Origin: Vibrio sp. HB236076
GTDB lineage: Bacteria; Pseudomonadota; Gammaproteobacteria; Enterobacterales; Vibrionaceae
Reading direction: 5' to 3'
DNA: 64,000 nt
Assembly (NCBI RefSeq): GCF_040957575.1
Contig: NZ_CP162601.1
Coordinates: 2,170,001-2,234,000 of the forward strand
The notes under the pieces were generated by a model. It worked only from the letters and a program-made list of their open reading frames with translations, was not told the DNA's origin and searched no databases. Shown here piece after piece: positions 51,396 through 61,157 of the stretch. Position 1 is the first letter of the stretch; every line of letters starts with the position of its first letter. Position numbers and translations under genes: made by a program.

Positions 51396-52337
51396 TTAGA
51401 ACGACCACTTATCTATTTGTTCTTTGACTTTGAGTACTTTATTGGCGTAGTTTGGGTCCGTGGCATAGCCAGCTTGATGGATACCATGAATAAACGCCGT
51501 TGAGTTTTGAGCGGTGTTCAACGTGTTGTGGTAGCGAGGGTTACGCTGTAAAAATTGAACATAGTCAGTAAAGCTGGCCGCATAATTAGGATAGCGGCGA
51601 AAAGCAGCCTGCTGTTTAACCGGCATGCCGTCGATAAATTCTAAGGTCTGTGTCGAGACTTTATTGCCCTGCCAACTCGAGTCCGCTTTGATATTAAACA
51701 GGTTATTACTCGAGGAATACGCATTGCTCACCACTTTTTTACCCCAGCCGGTTTCAAGTGCCGCTTGAGCGAGTAATAAGGTGGGTTCAACACCTAAGGT
51801 TTTCGCCGCTCTTTTGGCGTAAGGCGCTAAGCGCTGAACAAACTCTTGTGGCGAACCGAAAGGGGAATTGGATGAGCTGGGGGTAATCACTCCTGAAGCC
51901 GTTAGTGCTTCCTGCTTTTGACGAAGAGCCGCTTGTGACATAGGGCGATGATTCACCGCTTGTACGGATGCTTGGCGAATTGCGCTCTCTTGCTGCTTAG
52001 CGATATCGCTGCTCGGTAAGTTGCCGCCAAGCTGTTTCACGATCATATCCGCTAGCCCTAATGAACCATTGGCACTTAAATCACTCGACATTTGTTCATC
52101 AAGCATGTTTTGGTAAACGTCTTGATTCTGGCTTTTTAGTAAGTCCGACTCAAAGCCTTCATTCGCTTTTCGCATTGATTTAAATAGCATTGAGGTAAAA
52201 ATGGACTCAAATTGCCTGGCTGCATTTTTTAGCGCGGCGTGTTGGTCGGTTTCTTTGCCGCTGACGGCTTGCTGTCTGAGTTTGTCGAGACCGGTAATGT
52301 CTTGTACAAATCCGATATCGTTGCCATTGTTTACCAT
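51396..52337 (-). CDS. flgJ: Flagellar rod-cap / peptidoglycan hydrolase FlgJ
   Basis: 313 residues with two domains. The N-terminal rod-binding part (about 30-110, FESIFTSMLFKSMRKANEG) caps the growing rod. The C-terminal glucosaminidase (about 165-310, with LLAQAALETGWGKK and NLFNIKADSSW) cuts peptidoglycan so the rod can pass. It starts 13 bp after flgI. Confidence 0.95.
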   Translation of the reverse strand: MVNNGNDIGFVQDITGLDKLRQQAVSGKETDQHAALKNAARQFESIFTSMLFKSMRKANEGFESDLLKSQNQDVYQNMLDEQMSSDLSANGSLGLADMIVKQLGGNLPSSDIAKQQESAIRQASVQAVNHRPMSQAALRQKQEALTASGVITPSSSNSPFGSPQEFVQRLAPYAKRAAKTLGVEPTLLLAQAALETGWGKKVVSNAYSSSNNLFNIKADSSWQGNKVSTQTLEFIDGMPVKQQAAFRRYPNYAASFTDYVQFLQRNPRYHNTLNTAQNSTAFIHGIHQAGYATDPNYANKVLKVKEQIDKWSF

Positions 52338-52350
52338 AATGCGCTTGCCT

Positions 52351-53442
52351 TTAAATAATGATCAACTGACCTTCGATTGCACCCGCTTGTTTGAGTGCTT
52401 GTAAAATGGCCATCAAATCCGATGGCGCCGCACCCACTTCATTGACTGCTCTCACCAAATCATCGAGAGTTAAACCAGGCTGGAAGTTAAACATCTTGCC
52501 ATCTTGTTCTTTAACCGAAAGATCCGAATCTGGGGTAACAACAGTATTCCCCCCCGCTAAGCCATTTGGTTGGCTTACATTGAGATTTTCTTTTATTGCA
52601 ACAGTCATGCCACCATGAGTTACCGCAGCCGGTTTTAAGCGTACATGCTGACCGACAACGATCGTGCCCGTTCTCGAGTTAACAATGATTTTTGCTGCGC
52701 CGTCTGCGGGGTTAAACTCAAGATTTTCGATGGCAGATAAAAAGGCGACTCGTTGACTAAGATCTCTTGGCGCGCGAACTTTTACAGAAGTAGCATCGAT
52801 GGCATTAGCCATTTGCGGGCCGAGAAAGTTATTGATCGAATCCGCCATGCGCTGAGCGGTAGTAAAGTCAGAATTTAACAAATTAAAGGTGATGAAATCG
52901 CCACGAGAAAACGGCGTCGGTATTTCTTTTTCAACCATGGCCCCGCGTGAGATCAACCCAACCGCCGGGTTATTACCGACCAATTTTGACCCATCTGCCC
53001 CTTCAGCACTGAATCCACTGACAACCATGTTACCTTGAGCCACGGCATAGACCTTCCCATCCAGTCCTTTCATAAACGTCTGTAATAAAGTGCCGCCACG
53101 CAAACTTTTCGCAGAGCCAATCGAAGAAACGGTGACATCAATACGCTGACCCGGTTTTGAAAAAGCTGGCATTTCGGCCGTTACCATGACTGCGGCAATA
53201 TTTTTCGAGTTTGGGCTTACCCCTTGCGGCAATTGAATGCCAAAATTTTTCAACAAAGCGGCAAAGCTTTGATCAGTAAACGGCGTTGATTCCCCAGTCC
53301 CCGGCAAGCCAGACACTAAGCCATAACCCACCAACTGGTTACTGCGCACCCCCGCTACTTGAGCGACATCTTTAATGCGTGCCGCTTGAATCTCGGTAGA
53401 GAAAGACACCAAGGTTACCAATAATACCAGCCATTTGCTCAT
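52351..53442 (-). CDS. flgI: Flagellar P-ring protein FlgI
   Basis: 363 residues. An N-terminal signal peptide (about 1-20, [15 protein letters not shown]) leads into [22 protein letters not shown], the FlgI hallmark. It assembles as the periplasmic bushing around the rod in the peptidoglycan layer. FlgA, encoded at 61158-61901, is its dedicated periplasmic chaperone. Confidence 0.97.
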   Translation of the reverse strand: MSKWLVLLVTLVSFSTEIQAARIKDVAQVAGVRSNQLVGYGLVSGLPGTGESTPFTDQSFAALLKNFGIQLPQGVSPNSKNIAAVMVTAEMPAFSKPGQRIDVTVSSIGSAKSLRGGTLLQTFMKGLDGKVYAVAQGNMVVSGFSAEGADGSKLVGNNPAVGLISRGAMVEKEIPTPFSRGDFITFNLLNSDFTTAQRMADSINNFLGPQMANAIDATSVKVRAPRDLSQRVAFLSAIENLEFNPADGAAKIIVNSRTGTIVVGQHVRLKPAAVTHGGMTVAIKENLNVSQPNGLAGGNTVVTPDSDLSVKEQDGKMFNFQPGLTLDDLVRAVNEVGAAPSDLMAILQALKQAGAIEGQLIII

Positions 53443-53508
53443 GCTAACTCCTCGTGTGACAAAGGCTCATCACCAACTTGCTATGAATAGCGATTAAAAA
53501 CAACACTC

Positions 53509-54288
53509 TTAAAGTGAGACATTAAAAAATCGTGCCAAAAATCCTGGTTGCTGCATATCTTGCTGATCGCCTGTCGCTGAGTATTGAATGCGGGCGTTCG
53601 ACACTCGGTTAGACGCAATGGTATTATCGGCATCGATATCATCGGGGCGAATGGTGCCACTTAATCGAATATATTCGTCGCCAGTGTTGAGCGTCATCCA
53701 CTTTTCACCGCGGATCACGAGATTGCCATTGCCAAGTACTTGGATCACTTGCACTGTGATAGCCCCACTTAAACTATTACTTTGATTAGCCGATGCATCA
53801 CCAGTAAAATTGTTTTGGTTACTCAGTCCATACGAAAAATTGTAATCGCCGACTTTGAGCTCTTGGCCACCAACCGAGAGTGGATCCATGCTGGCATCAT
53901 TGCTTTTTGACAAGTCGGCATTAGCGCTTTTTGATGCATTTGTACTTTCATCTAAATTGACCGTGATAATATCACCGACACTGTGTGGCCTTTTGTCATT
54001 GTAAAGGTCTTTCGCTGTTGCTTGACTGAATAATGAACCGGTCTCTGCGGCGTAATGAGCCTCTGGCTTGTTGGGATGAATGGGAGCCCAGGCCGGATCG
54101 TCTGCCACTGCATCGGTGCGCCCGCGTAATGAATCGACGAGGCCTTCATTAGATTCTGGCTGAGACTTATCACCTTCGATAGCATCGACGACGGTCGTCG
54201 CTTGCGGAGCTTCCGCGTCTTCAGGCATTAAAAGTGCACTACAACCATTAAGCAAGGTGGTTAACGCAACTAGATACAGAGCTTTCAT
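53509..54288 (-). CDS. flgH: Flagellar L-ring lipoprotein FlgH
   Basis: 259 residues. A lipoprotein signal with lipobox LLNGC places Cys16 as the lipidated residue. The mature protein has a variable Ala/Glu-rich section, then [26 protein letters not shown] and a C-terminal [21 protein letters not shown]. It forms the outer-membrane L ring. It lies between flgG and flgI in the same orientation. Confidence 0.96.
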   Translation of the reverse strand: MKALYLVALTTLLNGCSALLMPEDAEAPQATTVVDAIEGDKSQPESNEGLVDSLRGRTDAVADDPAWAPIHPNKPEAHYAAETGSLFSQATAKDLYNDKRPHSVGDIITVNLDESTNASKSANADLSKSNDASMDPLSVGGQELKVGDYNFSYGLSNQNNFTGDASANQSNSLSGAITVQVIQVLGNGNLVIRGEKWMTLNTGDEYIRLSGTIRPDDIDADNTIASNRVSNARIQYSATGDQQDMQQPGFLARFFNVSL

Positions 54289-54312
54289 CGTATCGTCCTT
54301 ATTCCCGTACTG

Positions 54313-55101
54313 TTAGAGCTGCTGATTGACAAAGCTCATCATTTTATCAACGGCAGAGATCACTTTTGAGTTCATCTCATAAACGCGCTGAGCTTCGATC
54401 ATATTGACCAGTTCTTCTGTTACATTCACGTTCGAGGTTTCGAGCATAGATTGACGAATTTCCCCTAAACCATCTAATCCAGGGACGCCTTCTTGTGGGT
54501 CACCGCTTGCCCCTGTGGGTAAGTACAAGTTTTGACCTACCGGCTCTAACCCTCCTGGATTAATAAAATCAGTAATCGTAATTTGTCCAACCACGACATT
54601 ATTTTGCTGACCGCGCACGCGTACAGAAACTTCACCATCGGTGCCAACCGTAATGGATATCGCATCTTCTGGGATCACAATTTGTGGCTCAAGTGCATAG
54701 CCTGTTCCCGATGTCACCACTGTGCCATTGGCGTCAAGAGTAAATTGCCCGTTACGGCTATAGCCAATATTGCCATCCGGCATTGTCACTTGGAAAAAAC
54801 CATCGCCTTCCACCATTAAGTCAAGAGCATTCGAAGTGGTTTGTACATTGCCGTGGGTGTGCACCTTCTGAGTAGCAACCACTTTAGAGCCAGCGCCAAG
54901 CATCAAACCGGTTGGCAGCTGAGTATTTTGTGACGATTGACCACCCGGCTGGTTAATGTTTTGATAAAAGAGATCTTCAAACACAGCGCGACTTTTCTTA
55001 AAGCCTATCGTAGACGCATTCGCAAGGTTGTTTGAAATGGTGGCAATATTCGTTTGTTGGGCATCTAACCCGGTCTTACTGACCCATAGTGCTGGTTGCA
55101 T
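54313..55101 (-). CDS. flgG: Distal rod protein FlgG
   Basis: 262 residues. N-terminal SKTGLDAQQTNIATISNNLAN and C-terminal NVTEELVNMIEAQRVYEMNSK are the rod/hook family ends, and GFKKSRAVFEDLFYQ is typical of FlgG. It builds the distal rod. It lies 20 bp downstream of flgF. Confidence 0.97.
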   Translation of the reverse strand: MQPALWVSKTGLDAQQTNIATISNNLANASTIGFKKSRAVFEDLFYQNINQPGGQSSQNTQLPTGLMLGAGSKVVATQKVHTHGNVQTTSNALDLMVEGDGFFQVTMPDGNIGYSRNGQFTLDANGTVVTSGTGYALEPQIVIPEDAISITVGTDGEVSVRVRGQQNNVVVGQITITDFINPGGLEPVGQNLYLPTGASGDPQEGVPGLDGLGEIRQSMLETSNVNVTEELVNMIEAQRVYEMNSKVISAVDKMMSFVNQQL

Positions 55102-55121
55102 ACTTTATTTCCTCACCTGTC

Positions 55122-55871
55122 TTAGCTGCTACGCAATAGTGAATCGGATGTTTTGTCCATTTCTTCGGCTGTGCTCATCATTTTGACTTGCATTTCAAAT
55201 TGGCGCTGTAAATCGATCATCGCTGTCATTTCGCCGACTGCATTGACATTGCTGCCTTCAATGGCACCGGTTGTCAAAGAAACCGCAGCATCGGCTTGAT
55301 AAGGTTGATTGAGGTCGATGTGGCGAAACAAACCGTTCGCATCTTTGTACAATGAACTGTCATCCGTCGTCACTAACTTGATGCGGCCAGCAATTTCCAT
55401 CGCATCGGCAGGCGCCCCTTGTGGTAAGACAGAAATCGTACCATCTTTACCAATTTCGACTTTGCTCAATGGAATAGGTAGATTAATCGGCGCATCATTG
55501 TCACCGACAATTAAATGGCCACTGGCATTGGTTAACAAACCGTTTTGATCAATTTGTAAATTGCCATTACGTGTCAAACCTTCTTGGCCACTGCTGTCGA
55601 GAACCGAAATCCAGCCTCGTCCTTGAATGGTCACATCAAGGTCGCGACCTGTGGTGATGACACTGCCTTGACGAAAGTTATAGCCTGGACGCTCAGTCAT
55701 ACTAAAGACACGCGATGGTAACCCTTCACCATAAGCCGGCATCGCTCTCGCTTGAGCTAAATCCGCTCTAAACCCTGTCGTGCTGACATTGGCTAAGTTA
55801 TTGGCACGAGTTTGCAAAGCTTGCATATTTTGCTTTGCGCCACTCATCGCTAGGTACAGTGCTCGATCCAT
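55122..55871 (-). CDS. flgF: Proximal rod protein FlgF
   Basis: 249 residues. It begins MDRALYLAMSGAKQNMQAL and ends with the rod-family segment AMIDLQRQFEMQVKMM. It is the first gene of the flgFGHIJ unit, with a sigma-54 promoter 33 bp upstream and an AGGAGGAT ribosome site just ahead of the ATG. Confidence 0.96.
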   Translation of the reverse strand: MDRALYLAMSGAKQNMQALQTRANNLANVSTTGFRADLAQARAMPAYGEGLPSRVFSMTERPGYNFRQGSVITTGRDLDVTIQGRGWISVLDSSGQEGLTRNGNLQIDQNGLLTNASGHLIVGDNDAPINLPIPLSKVEIGKDGTISVLPQGAPADAMEIAGRIKLVTTDDSSLYKDANGLFRHIDLNQPYQADAAVSLTTGAIEGSNVNAVGEMTAMIDLQRQFEMQVKMMSTAEEMDKTSDSLLRSS

Positions 55872-55904
55872 GGTGATCCTCCTATCTCTCTCAATAGGAG
55901 TTAA

Positions 55905-55919
55905 GCAATTATGATGCCA
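55905..55919 (-). promoter_or_regulatory. Sigma-54 promoter ahead of flgF
   Basis: The minus strand reads TGGCATCATAATTGC, matching TGGCAY-N5-TTGC with exact GG-N10-GC spacing. Its distance of about 35-50 bp to the flgF ATG fits a short leader. Confidence 0.85.
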
Positions 55920-56074
55920 TAAAATTAATCAATATAAATCAGTAGGTTAAATTATAAGGTGGCAATATTTTCACAAGCGGCAAGCCGGGGCGGCAAAAGG
56001 TGAGTAGCATTTGCCCCTTATTCAGAAATAAATAAGACAGTCTCTGCCATGAGACTTAGAAACGAAACAATGAA

Positions 56075-56092
56075 CGGGGCATCACTGCCCCG
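56075..56092 (-). terminator. Terminator of flgE
   Basis: CGGGGC and GCCCCG form a 6-bp GC stem with a 6-base loop directly after the flgE stop. The tail on the minus strand is only moderately T-rich. Confidence 0.55.
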
Positions 56093-56099
56093 CCCTGTA

Positions 56100-57410
56100 T
56101 TATCGGATTTGTAGGATGTTTTGTTGCAGTTGGTTGTGCACTTCAAGCGCACGAGAGTTGGCTTGGAAATTACGTTGCGCTGAGATAAGATCGACTAACT
56201 CTTGCGTCATATCAATATTAGACTGCTCTAAGGTGCCACTGTTGATAGTACCAAAAGAGCCTTTATTTGACTCACCCCAGATCTTATCACCAGAGTTATT
56301 GGTCGAGTTCCACTGAGTACTGCCTTTTTTATCTAAGCCTTGCTCATTGGGAACGCGCACAAGACCAACACGTCCTAAAGTGATGTTTTCACCATTTGAG
56401 TAAGTCCCATAAACACTGCCTTTTTCATCAAAATCAACTTTGGTCAAAAAGCCAGTGGTGGCGCCATCTTCATCAAACTTAGTTAACTCAAACGGTGCAG
56501 CAAACTGCGTGGCGCCGCTGACATCCAGGTTGAGGACCTGCTCGGTATCACCGCCATTGAGATTAACCGGATTTGGGTTATCAGCTCCGCCCAGTGACTG
56601 TGTCAAAACGGGTTGATTATTGTTAATACTGGCCAGCGTACCATCATTATTAAATCGCATTGTGTGGCCAACTTGCCCTGTGGCATTGGTCGCATCACCG
56701 CCGGCAATGTTGAGGGCTTTCTCACCTTCAGCATCGGTCACGGTATAATAGACTTGCCAAGTATTAGGCTGGTTTTGATCTTTCAGATAATATGTCGATA
56801 GTTTGTAAGACTGCCCCATAGAGTCATAAATCGTTGATGACGTGGAACGGTTATAGGTATCCGGGTCTGAAAAATCAAATTGCAATGGATCTTTGGTTTC
56901 GCCATTGGCCGGTAAGTTGACACCTACGGTGACGTTGCCTGTTTGTTTAGGCTTACCAAATTCTGAAGGAATATGAAGCGGTTTCGGCTCATAAGACGTC
57001 ACTTCACCGGTTAAGGAATCGACATCATACCCGAGCAAAAACTCATCATTTGCTGTCACCATGTAATTGTCTTTGTCTAGGTGAAACGCCCCGTTTCGAG
57101 TTAGCTCATTTTGGTTAGGCACCAACCTGTCTTTCGCGACGGCAAAAAACCCCGTGCCCGCGACTCTCAAATCCATCGGGTTGTTAGTATAGATACTTGA
57201 GCCTTCATGAAATTGTTGCGCAATTTGATTGGGCTGAACACCGCTTCCGGGCGTGGTTTTTGAGTTAGTAAACAAGGAGTTTGAATAAACATCACCAAAC
57301 TCAGCTCGCGATTCTTTAAAGCCAAAAGTGTTGGCGTTCGCGATGTTGTTACTCGTCGTGTTTAAGTCTAATTGAGCAGCGGATAAGCCGCTAAGTGATA
57401 CGTATGACAT
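56100..57410 (-). CDS. flgE: Flagellar hook protein FlgE
   Basis: 436 residues. N-terminal SGLSAAQLDLNTTSNNIANANT and C-terminal MTQELVDLISAQRNFQANSRA mark the hook family, and the long middle (about 90-380) forms the outer hook domains. It polymerises into the universal joint with the help of the FlgD cap encoded next to it. It is probably the last gene of flgBCDE. Confidence 0.97.
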   Translation of the reverse strand: MSYVSLSGLSAAQLDLNTTSNNIANANTFGFKESRAEFGDVYSNSLFTNSKTTPGSGVQPNQIAQQFHEGSSIYTNNPMDLRVAGTGFFAVAKDRLVPNQNELTRNGAFHLDKDNYMVTANDEFLLGYDVDSLTGEVTSYEPKPLHIPSEFGKPKQTGNVTVGVNLPANGETKDPLQFDFSDPDTYNRSTSSTIYDSMGQSYKLSTYYLKDQNQPNTWQVYYTVTDAEGEKALNIAGGDATNATGQVGHTMRFNNDGTLASINNNQPVLTQSLGGADNPNPVNLNGGDTEQVLNLDVSGATQFAAPFELTKFDEDGATTGFLTKVDFDEKGSVYGTYSNGENITLGRVGLVRVPNEQGLDKKGSTQWNSTNNSGDKIWGESNKGSFGTINSGTLEQSNIDMTQELVDLISAQRNFQANSRALEVHNQLQQNILQIR

Positions 57411-57436
57411 TATAATTCTCCTAAATCTGGCAAGCG

Positions 57437-58141
57437 TTACGCCTTACCGACTTCCAGTACTTCCGCAAGTTTGACTGGCGAATCAAAACCAGCCAGATTG
57501 AGCATGACATTGCCGTCACCTTTACCGAGCAACACGCTATTTACATTGGCATAACTCGACACAGAAAAATTGGTTGCTTTGCCGTCTAGCATTCCTGAGG
57601 CTTCCACGTTGTATTTACCAGCCGGCAATGGGTTGCCTTTATCGTCATTGCCATCCCAAATCACCTTAGAATCGCCTGCAGGCTTAGCGCCGACATCAAA
57701 TGTACGCACCAGTTGTCCTGCTGCGTCTTTTACCCGAATGATGACGTTATCTACCGCATTAGGCAGCTTAACCATGGATGACATTGGTGCATTGTCGCCT
57801 TTCATACCACTCGCGCCCGGGACAAGTACATCGCGACCGACAAGGGAAGAAGCTTGTAGAGCCTGGTTAGAGGTCATCGAAGAGTTGAGACTTTCAAACT
57901 GAGAGTTCATTTTCCCAATCCCATCGACGGTGGCAAATGACGCCATCTGGGCAATCATTTGATCATTACTGACCGGTTTAAAAGGATCTTGCTGAGAAAG
58001 CTGTTTGGTCAATAAAGACAAAAAGTCTTCTTGTTTTAGGTCCTGCTTTCCGGTTGTTTCATCCGTTTTTTTGTCTTGTAACGCTTTAAGCTGGTCAATA
58101 TAGGACAAGCCGCTTTGACCGACATTATTGACTCCCGCCAT
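57437..58141 (-). CDS. flgD: Hook-cap scaffolding protein FlgD
   Basis: 234 residues. The N-terminal part has QEDFLSLLTKQLSQQDPFKP and MIAQMASFATV, the export and cap segment of FlgD. The C-terminal half (about 110-200) is the Ig/Tudor-like region with WDGNDDKGNPLPAGKY. It sits at the hook tip to assemble FlgE subunits and is then replaced by FlgK. Confidence 0.96.
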   Translation of the reverse strand: MAGVNNVGQSGLSYIDQLKALQDKKTDETTGKQDLKQEDFLSLLTKQLSQQDPFKPVSNDQMIAQMASFATVDGIGKMNSQFESLNSSMTSNQALQASSLVGRDVLVPGASGMKGDNAPMSSMVKLPNAVDNVIIRVKDAAGQLVRTFDVGAKPAGDSKVIWDGNDDKGNPLPAGKYNVEASGMLDGKATNFSVSSYANVNSVLLGKGDGNVMLNLAGFDSPVKLAEVLEVGKA

Positions 58142-58157
58142 AACGATTTCTCCTTAA

Positions 58158-58574
58158 TTATTGACCCATCTGTAGCGTACGCAGCAACATTTGTTTACTG
58201 GCATCCGCGACTTGGACATTGGTTTGGTAAGAACGCGAGGCCGAAATCATATTCGCCATCTCTTCCATTACGTTCACATTCGGTTTGTAAATATACCCAT
58301 CTTGATTGGCCATCGGGTGTTCTGGATTGTATTCAGCCACCAAAGGTTTATTGCTTTCAACCACCCCCATGACTTTCACTGGGACGGTATCACCGCGATC
58401 CCCTAACGCTTGATTAAGCTCAGCACCGAATACTGCGTGACGTGCACGATAAGTCTCTTTCGCTGAACTACTGATGCTGTCTGCGTTAGCAAGGTTACTC
58501 GAAGTTGTGTTTAGGCGAACGGATTCTGCGCTCATCGCCGAGCCGGCAACATTAAATACGTTAAATAAGCTCAT
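58158..58574 (-). CDS. flgC: Proximal rod protein FlgC
   Basis: 138 residues from the ATG at 58574, with GGGGAG eight bases upstream. A GTG at 58580 overlapping the flgB stop would add two residues. MSLFNVFNVAGSAMSAES and the C-terminal ANMISASRSYQTNVQV match FlgC. It is translationally close to flgB. Confidence 0.95.
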   Translation of the reverse strand: MSLFNVFNVAGSAMSAESVRLNTTSSNLANADSISSSAKETYRARHAVFGAELNQALGDRGDTVPVKVMGVVESNKPLVAEYNPEHPMANQDGYIYKPNVNVMEEMANMISASRSYQTNVQVADASKQMLLRTLQMGQ

Positions 58575-58579
58575 CGACA

Positions 58580-58975
58580 CTACTCCCCTTTGATCGCTTT
58601 GGTTAAGCCTTTAAATTTACCGCCAAGAAAGTCAAGTGAGGCTTGATGTCGGATTTGATTTTGCATGAATAAGTTACGCTCCATGTCAAGGTCAACCGTA
58701 TTGCCATCACCGGTATCTGGCTGAGAAGGGATGCGGTAGAGTTTGTCCCCTTCTAGCGTTGTAGTGGCAGAAATATGCCGTCCATCCGTCTCTGCTAAGT
58801 GCAGGCTTCTACCCGACGTTGCCGCTTGTAATTCTTTAGCAAAATCCAAGCCACGTGCTTTATACCCCGGGGTATTCGCTTGAGCAATATTGGTCGAAAT
58901 AACCTCTGCATTACGCTCGCGGACACCAACTGTGTACTGATGAACTCCCAAAGCATTATCAAATGAAATGGCCAT
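58580..58975 (-). CDS. flgB: Proximal rod protein FlgB
   Basis: 131 residues. It has ISTNIAQANTPGYKARGLDF near residue 30-50 and a C-terminal NLFMQNQIRHQASLDFL segment. It is the first gene of the rod/hook operon flgBCDE, with a sigma-54 promoter about 50 bp upstream. Confidence 0.96.
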   Translation of the reverse strand: MAISFDNALGVHQYTVGVRERNAEVISTNIAQANTPGYKARGLDFAKELQAATSGRSLHLAETDGRHISATTTLEGDKLYRIPSQPDTGDGNTVDLDMERNLFMQNQIRHQASLDFLGGKFKGLTKAIKGE

Positions 58976-59021
58976 GTTATTTCCCCGGAGGTAAGTTGAC
59001 GGATTGATGGTTATTTAATTA

Positions 59022-59036
59022 GCAAACTTTATGCCA
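59022..59036 (-). promoter_or_regulatory. Sigma-54 promoter ahead of flgB
   Basis: The minus strand reads TGGCATAAAGTTTGC, a match to TGGCAY-N5-TTGC with exact GG-N10-GC spacing. Confidence 0.88.
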
Positions 59037-59235
59037 AACTGGAAAATCTTGTATCAAAAATTCATTTTTTTGATGTACTCAATGTCGGTCAGCAAAACAA
59101 GAGGGATTACGACCCCGCTAGATCTCACCCATTAACCCTCTTTTGATGTGAAATAATGACGCCACAAGCGATAATCTTTCTACTTGTGTACAAACACAAT
59201 AAACGCCATCGTAAAAATATCAATCACACTGGAAA

Positions 59236-59266
59236 CAAAAAAGCTCAGTGACAGCACTGAGCTTTA
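59236..59266 (-). terminator. Terminator of cheR
   Basis: AAAGCTCAGTG (59240-59250) pairs perfectly with CACTGAGCTTT (59255-59265), a 4-base loop, then a T run on the minus strand. A second perfect 8-bp hairpin, AGATGACA / TGTCATCT (59268-59286), lies between it and the cheR stop. Confidence 0.88.
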
Positions 59267-59311
59267 TAGATGACAACCTGTCATCTTCACGACAAATGAG
59301 AGTAAATAATG

Positions 59312-60139
59312 CTACTTTAGCTTATAAATAATTCCCGGATTACAGCGAACCATTTCAAAGCGTTCAGTCAACCCGGTTAGGGATTCAGAAGCCCCTAGCA
59401 GTAAGTAGCCACCAGGATTCAAACTCATCGCCATTTGATTAAGTACTTTCGCCTTCATTTCAGGTGAAAAGTAAATCAGTACATTGCGACAAAAAATAAT
59501 GTCAAACTTGCCCAATAGACCATAGCTTTCCATTAAGTTCTGTGGTCTAAAGTTAACCATGCGTTTCACATTGTCTTTGACGCGCATCTTGCCGTTACCC
59601 GCCTCTTCAAAAAAGACTCGACGGCGCTCTGGTGATAGCCCACGACCAAGTGCAAGGTTGTCGTATTCACCTGCTCGGCAATGATCCAGCATAGTTGGAG
59701 AAATGTCTGTCGCGGTGATAGACACTGAGGTAAACAATCCCGGCTTTTTCTGTTGCGCCTCAATCGCTGTCATGGCAATTGAGTAAGGCTCTTGGCCTGA
59801 GGAACTCGCAGCAGACCAAATTTTCACTGGCCGTTTACTCGCTCCAACCTCAGGCAAAATTTTCTCGGCCAAAACCGTAAAAGGATACGTATCGCGAAAC
59901 CAAAGTGTTTCATTGGTCGTCATAGCATCAACAGCCGCTAACCTCAACTCGCGATTGCGACCAACAATGACATCCTTGAGTAACCCCGACAAGTCCGAGC
60001 AATGAAACTTATTCACCAAGGGTGTTAAGCGACTTCTTACTAAATATTGCTTACTGTCACCTAGAACAATCCCACATTGTGCTTCTAGGAAACGGCAAAA
60101 GTCTCGGTATTCATTATCATTTATCGTTATTGTTGTCAT
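59312..60139 (-). CDS. cheR: Chemotaxis methyltransferase CheR
   Basis: 275 residues. It methylates glutamates of chemoreceptors using S-adenosylmethionine. An N-terminal helical domain (about 1-75) is followed by the catalytic Rossmann domain with WSAASSSGQEPYS (SAM site), ATDISPTML and FDIIFCRNVLIYF. It follows cheV by 11 bp on the same strand, the standard Vibrio cheV-cheR pair. Confidence 0.96.
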   Translation of the reverse strand: MTTITINDNEYRDFCRFLEAQCGIVLGDSKQYLVRSRLTPLVNKFHCSDLSGLLKDVIVGRNRELRLAAVDAMTTNETLWFRDTYPFTVLAEKILPEVGASKRPVKIWSAASSSGQEPYSIAMTAIEAQQKKPGLFTSVSITATDISPTMLDHCRAGEYDNLALGRGLSPERRRVFFEEAGNGKMRVKDNVKRMVNFRPQNLMESYGLLGKFDIIFCRNVLIYFSPEMKAKVLNQMAMSLNPGGYLLLGASESLTGLTERFEMVRCNPGIIYKLK

Positions 60140-60150
60140 TTAATACTCTT

Positions 60151-61080
60151 TTATTGAATAGTTAGCGCTGACTTAACGGCATTACCCAACTCATCAGGGT
60201 TGAACTTGGCAATAAATGAATTCGCCCCAACGCGTTCGACCATCGCTTGATTAAACACTCCGCTCAACGATGAATGCAAAATAACATAAAGATCTTTAAG
60301 CTCAGCGTGGCGGCGAATTTCTGCTGTCAGGGTATAGCCGTCCATTTCTGGCATCTCAATATCGGAAATGACCAAGCAAATTTGATCGTGAATGTTGCCT
60401 TCTTTCGTCATTTCAACCAAAGCTTCATAAGCTTCTCGGCCGTCTTTAACGGCAATGACATCAAAACCAATTGAGGTAATGGCTCGCTCCACTTGCTTAC
60501 GTGCTACCGTTGAATCGTCTGCGATAAGAATGCGTCTTACAAATTGTTTTTCTTGCTCTGCCGCAGCCAGATCTTCGCCAATCGAACTGTCCATGGTTTC
60601 ATCGACGGGTGCAATCTCTGCCAGGATTTTCTCAACATCAAGGATTTCAACCAACTCGTTATCGATGTTAGTGACAGCCGTAAGATAATTTGCTTTACCG
60701 GCCCCTTCTGGCGGCGGCAAAATTTCTTCCCAGCGCATGTTAATGATGCGCTCAACGGAGCTGACCAAAAACGCCTGAATACTGCGGTTAAACTCAGCGA
60801 TAACGACAAAACACTTTTCGATATCCGTTGTCGCCCGGCCACCAACTGCCAAACTCAAATCAATTACGGAGACCGTCTGACCGCGAATATGAGCAATTCC
60901 TTTAACAAAAGGATGCAGATTGGGCATAATTGTGAGTCGAGGACACTGTAATACTTCTTTAACCTTAAAAACGTTAATACCGTAACGTTGACGACCCATT
61001 AGACGAAAGGTCAAAAGCTCCAATCGGTTTTGGCCGACTAATTGAGTCCGTTGATTGACAGAATCAAGAATCCCCGTCAT
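60151..61080 (-). CDS. cheV: Chemotaxis coupling/response protein CheV
   Basis: 309 residues. A CheW-like coupling domain (about 10-165, RYGINVFKVKEVLQ, GIAHIRGQTVSVIDL) is fused to a receiver domain (about 180-305). The receiver keeps ADDST, the phospho-acceptor Asp in VISDIEMPEMDG, and a Lys near the end. It couples receptors to CheA and buffers phosphate flow. It is divergent from flgA. Confidence 0.96.
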   Translation of the reverse strand: MTGILDSVNQRTQLVGQNRLELLTFRLMGRQRYGINVFKVKEVLQCPRLTIMPNLHPFVKGIAHIRGQTVSVIDLSLAVGGRATTDIEKCFVVIAEFNRSIQAFLVSSVERIINMRWEEILPPPEGAGKANYLTAVTNIDNELVEILDVEKILAEIAPVDETMDSSIGEDLAAAEQEKQFVRRILIADDSTVARKQVERAITSIGFDVIAVKDGREAYEALVEMTKEGNIHDQICLVISDIEMPEMDGYTLTAEIRRHAELKDLYVILHSSLSGVFNQAMVERVGANSFIAKFNPDELGNAVKSALTIQ

Positions 61081-61157
61081 AAGTTTTACTCCGTTTCAAA
61101 CTTTTTTGCTCAAAGGTGTTACCCTAAATTTAGCCAAAACTACAAAAGAGGCGCGTA

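Larger units (their letters stand above)
58976..59311 (-). promoter_or_regulatory. flgB upstream region after cheR
   Basis: This 336-bp gap holds the flgB sigma-54 promoter (59022-59036), the cheR terminator (59236-59266) and a second small hairpin (59268-59286). The stretch between may carry the FlrC activator sites, though no site could be recognised. Confidence 0.6.
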
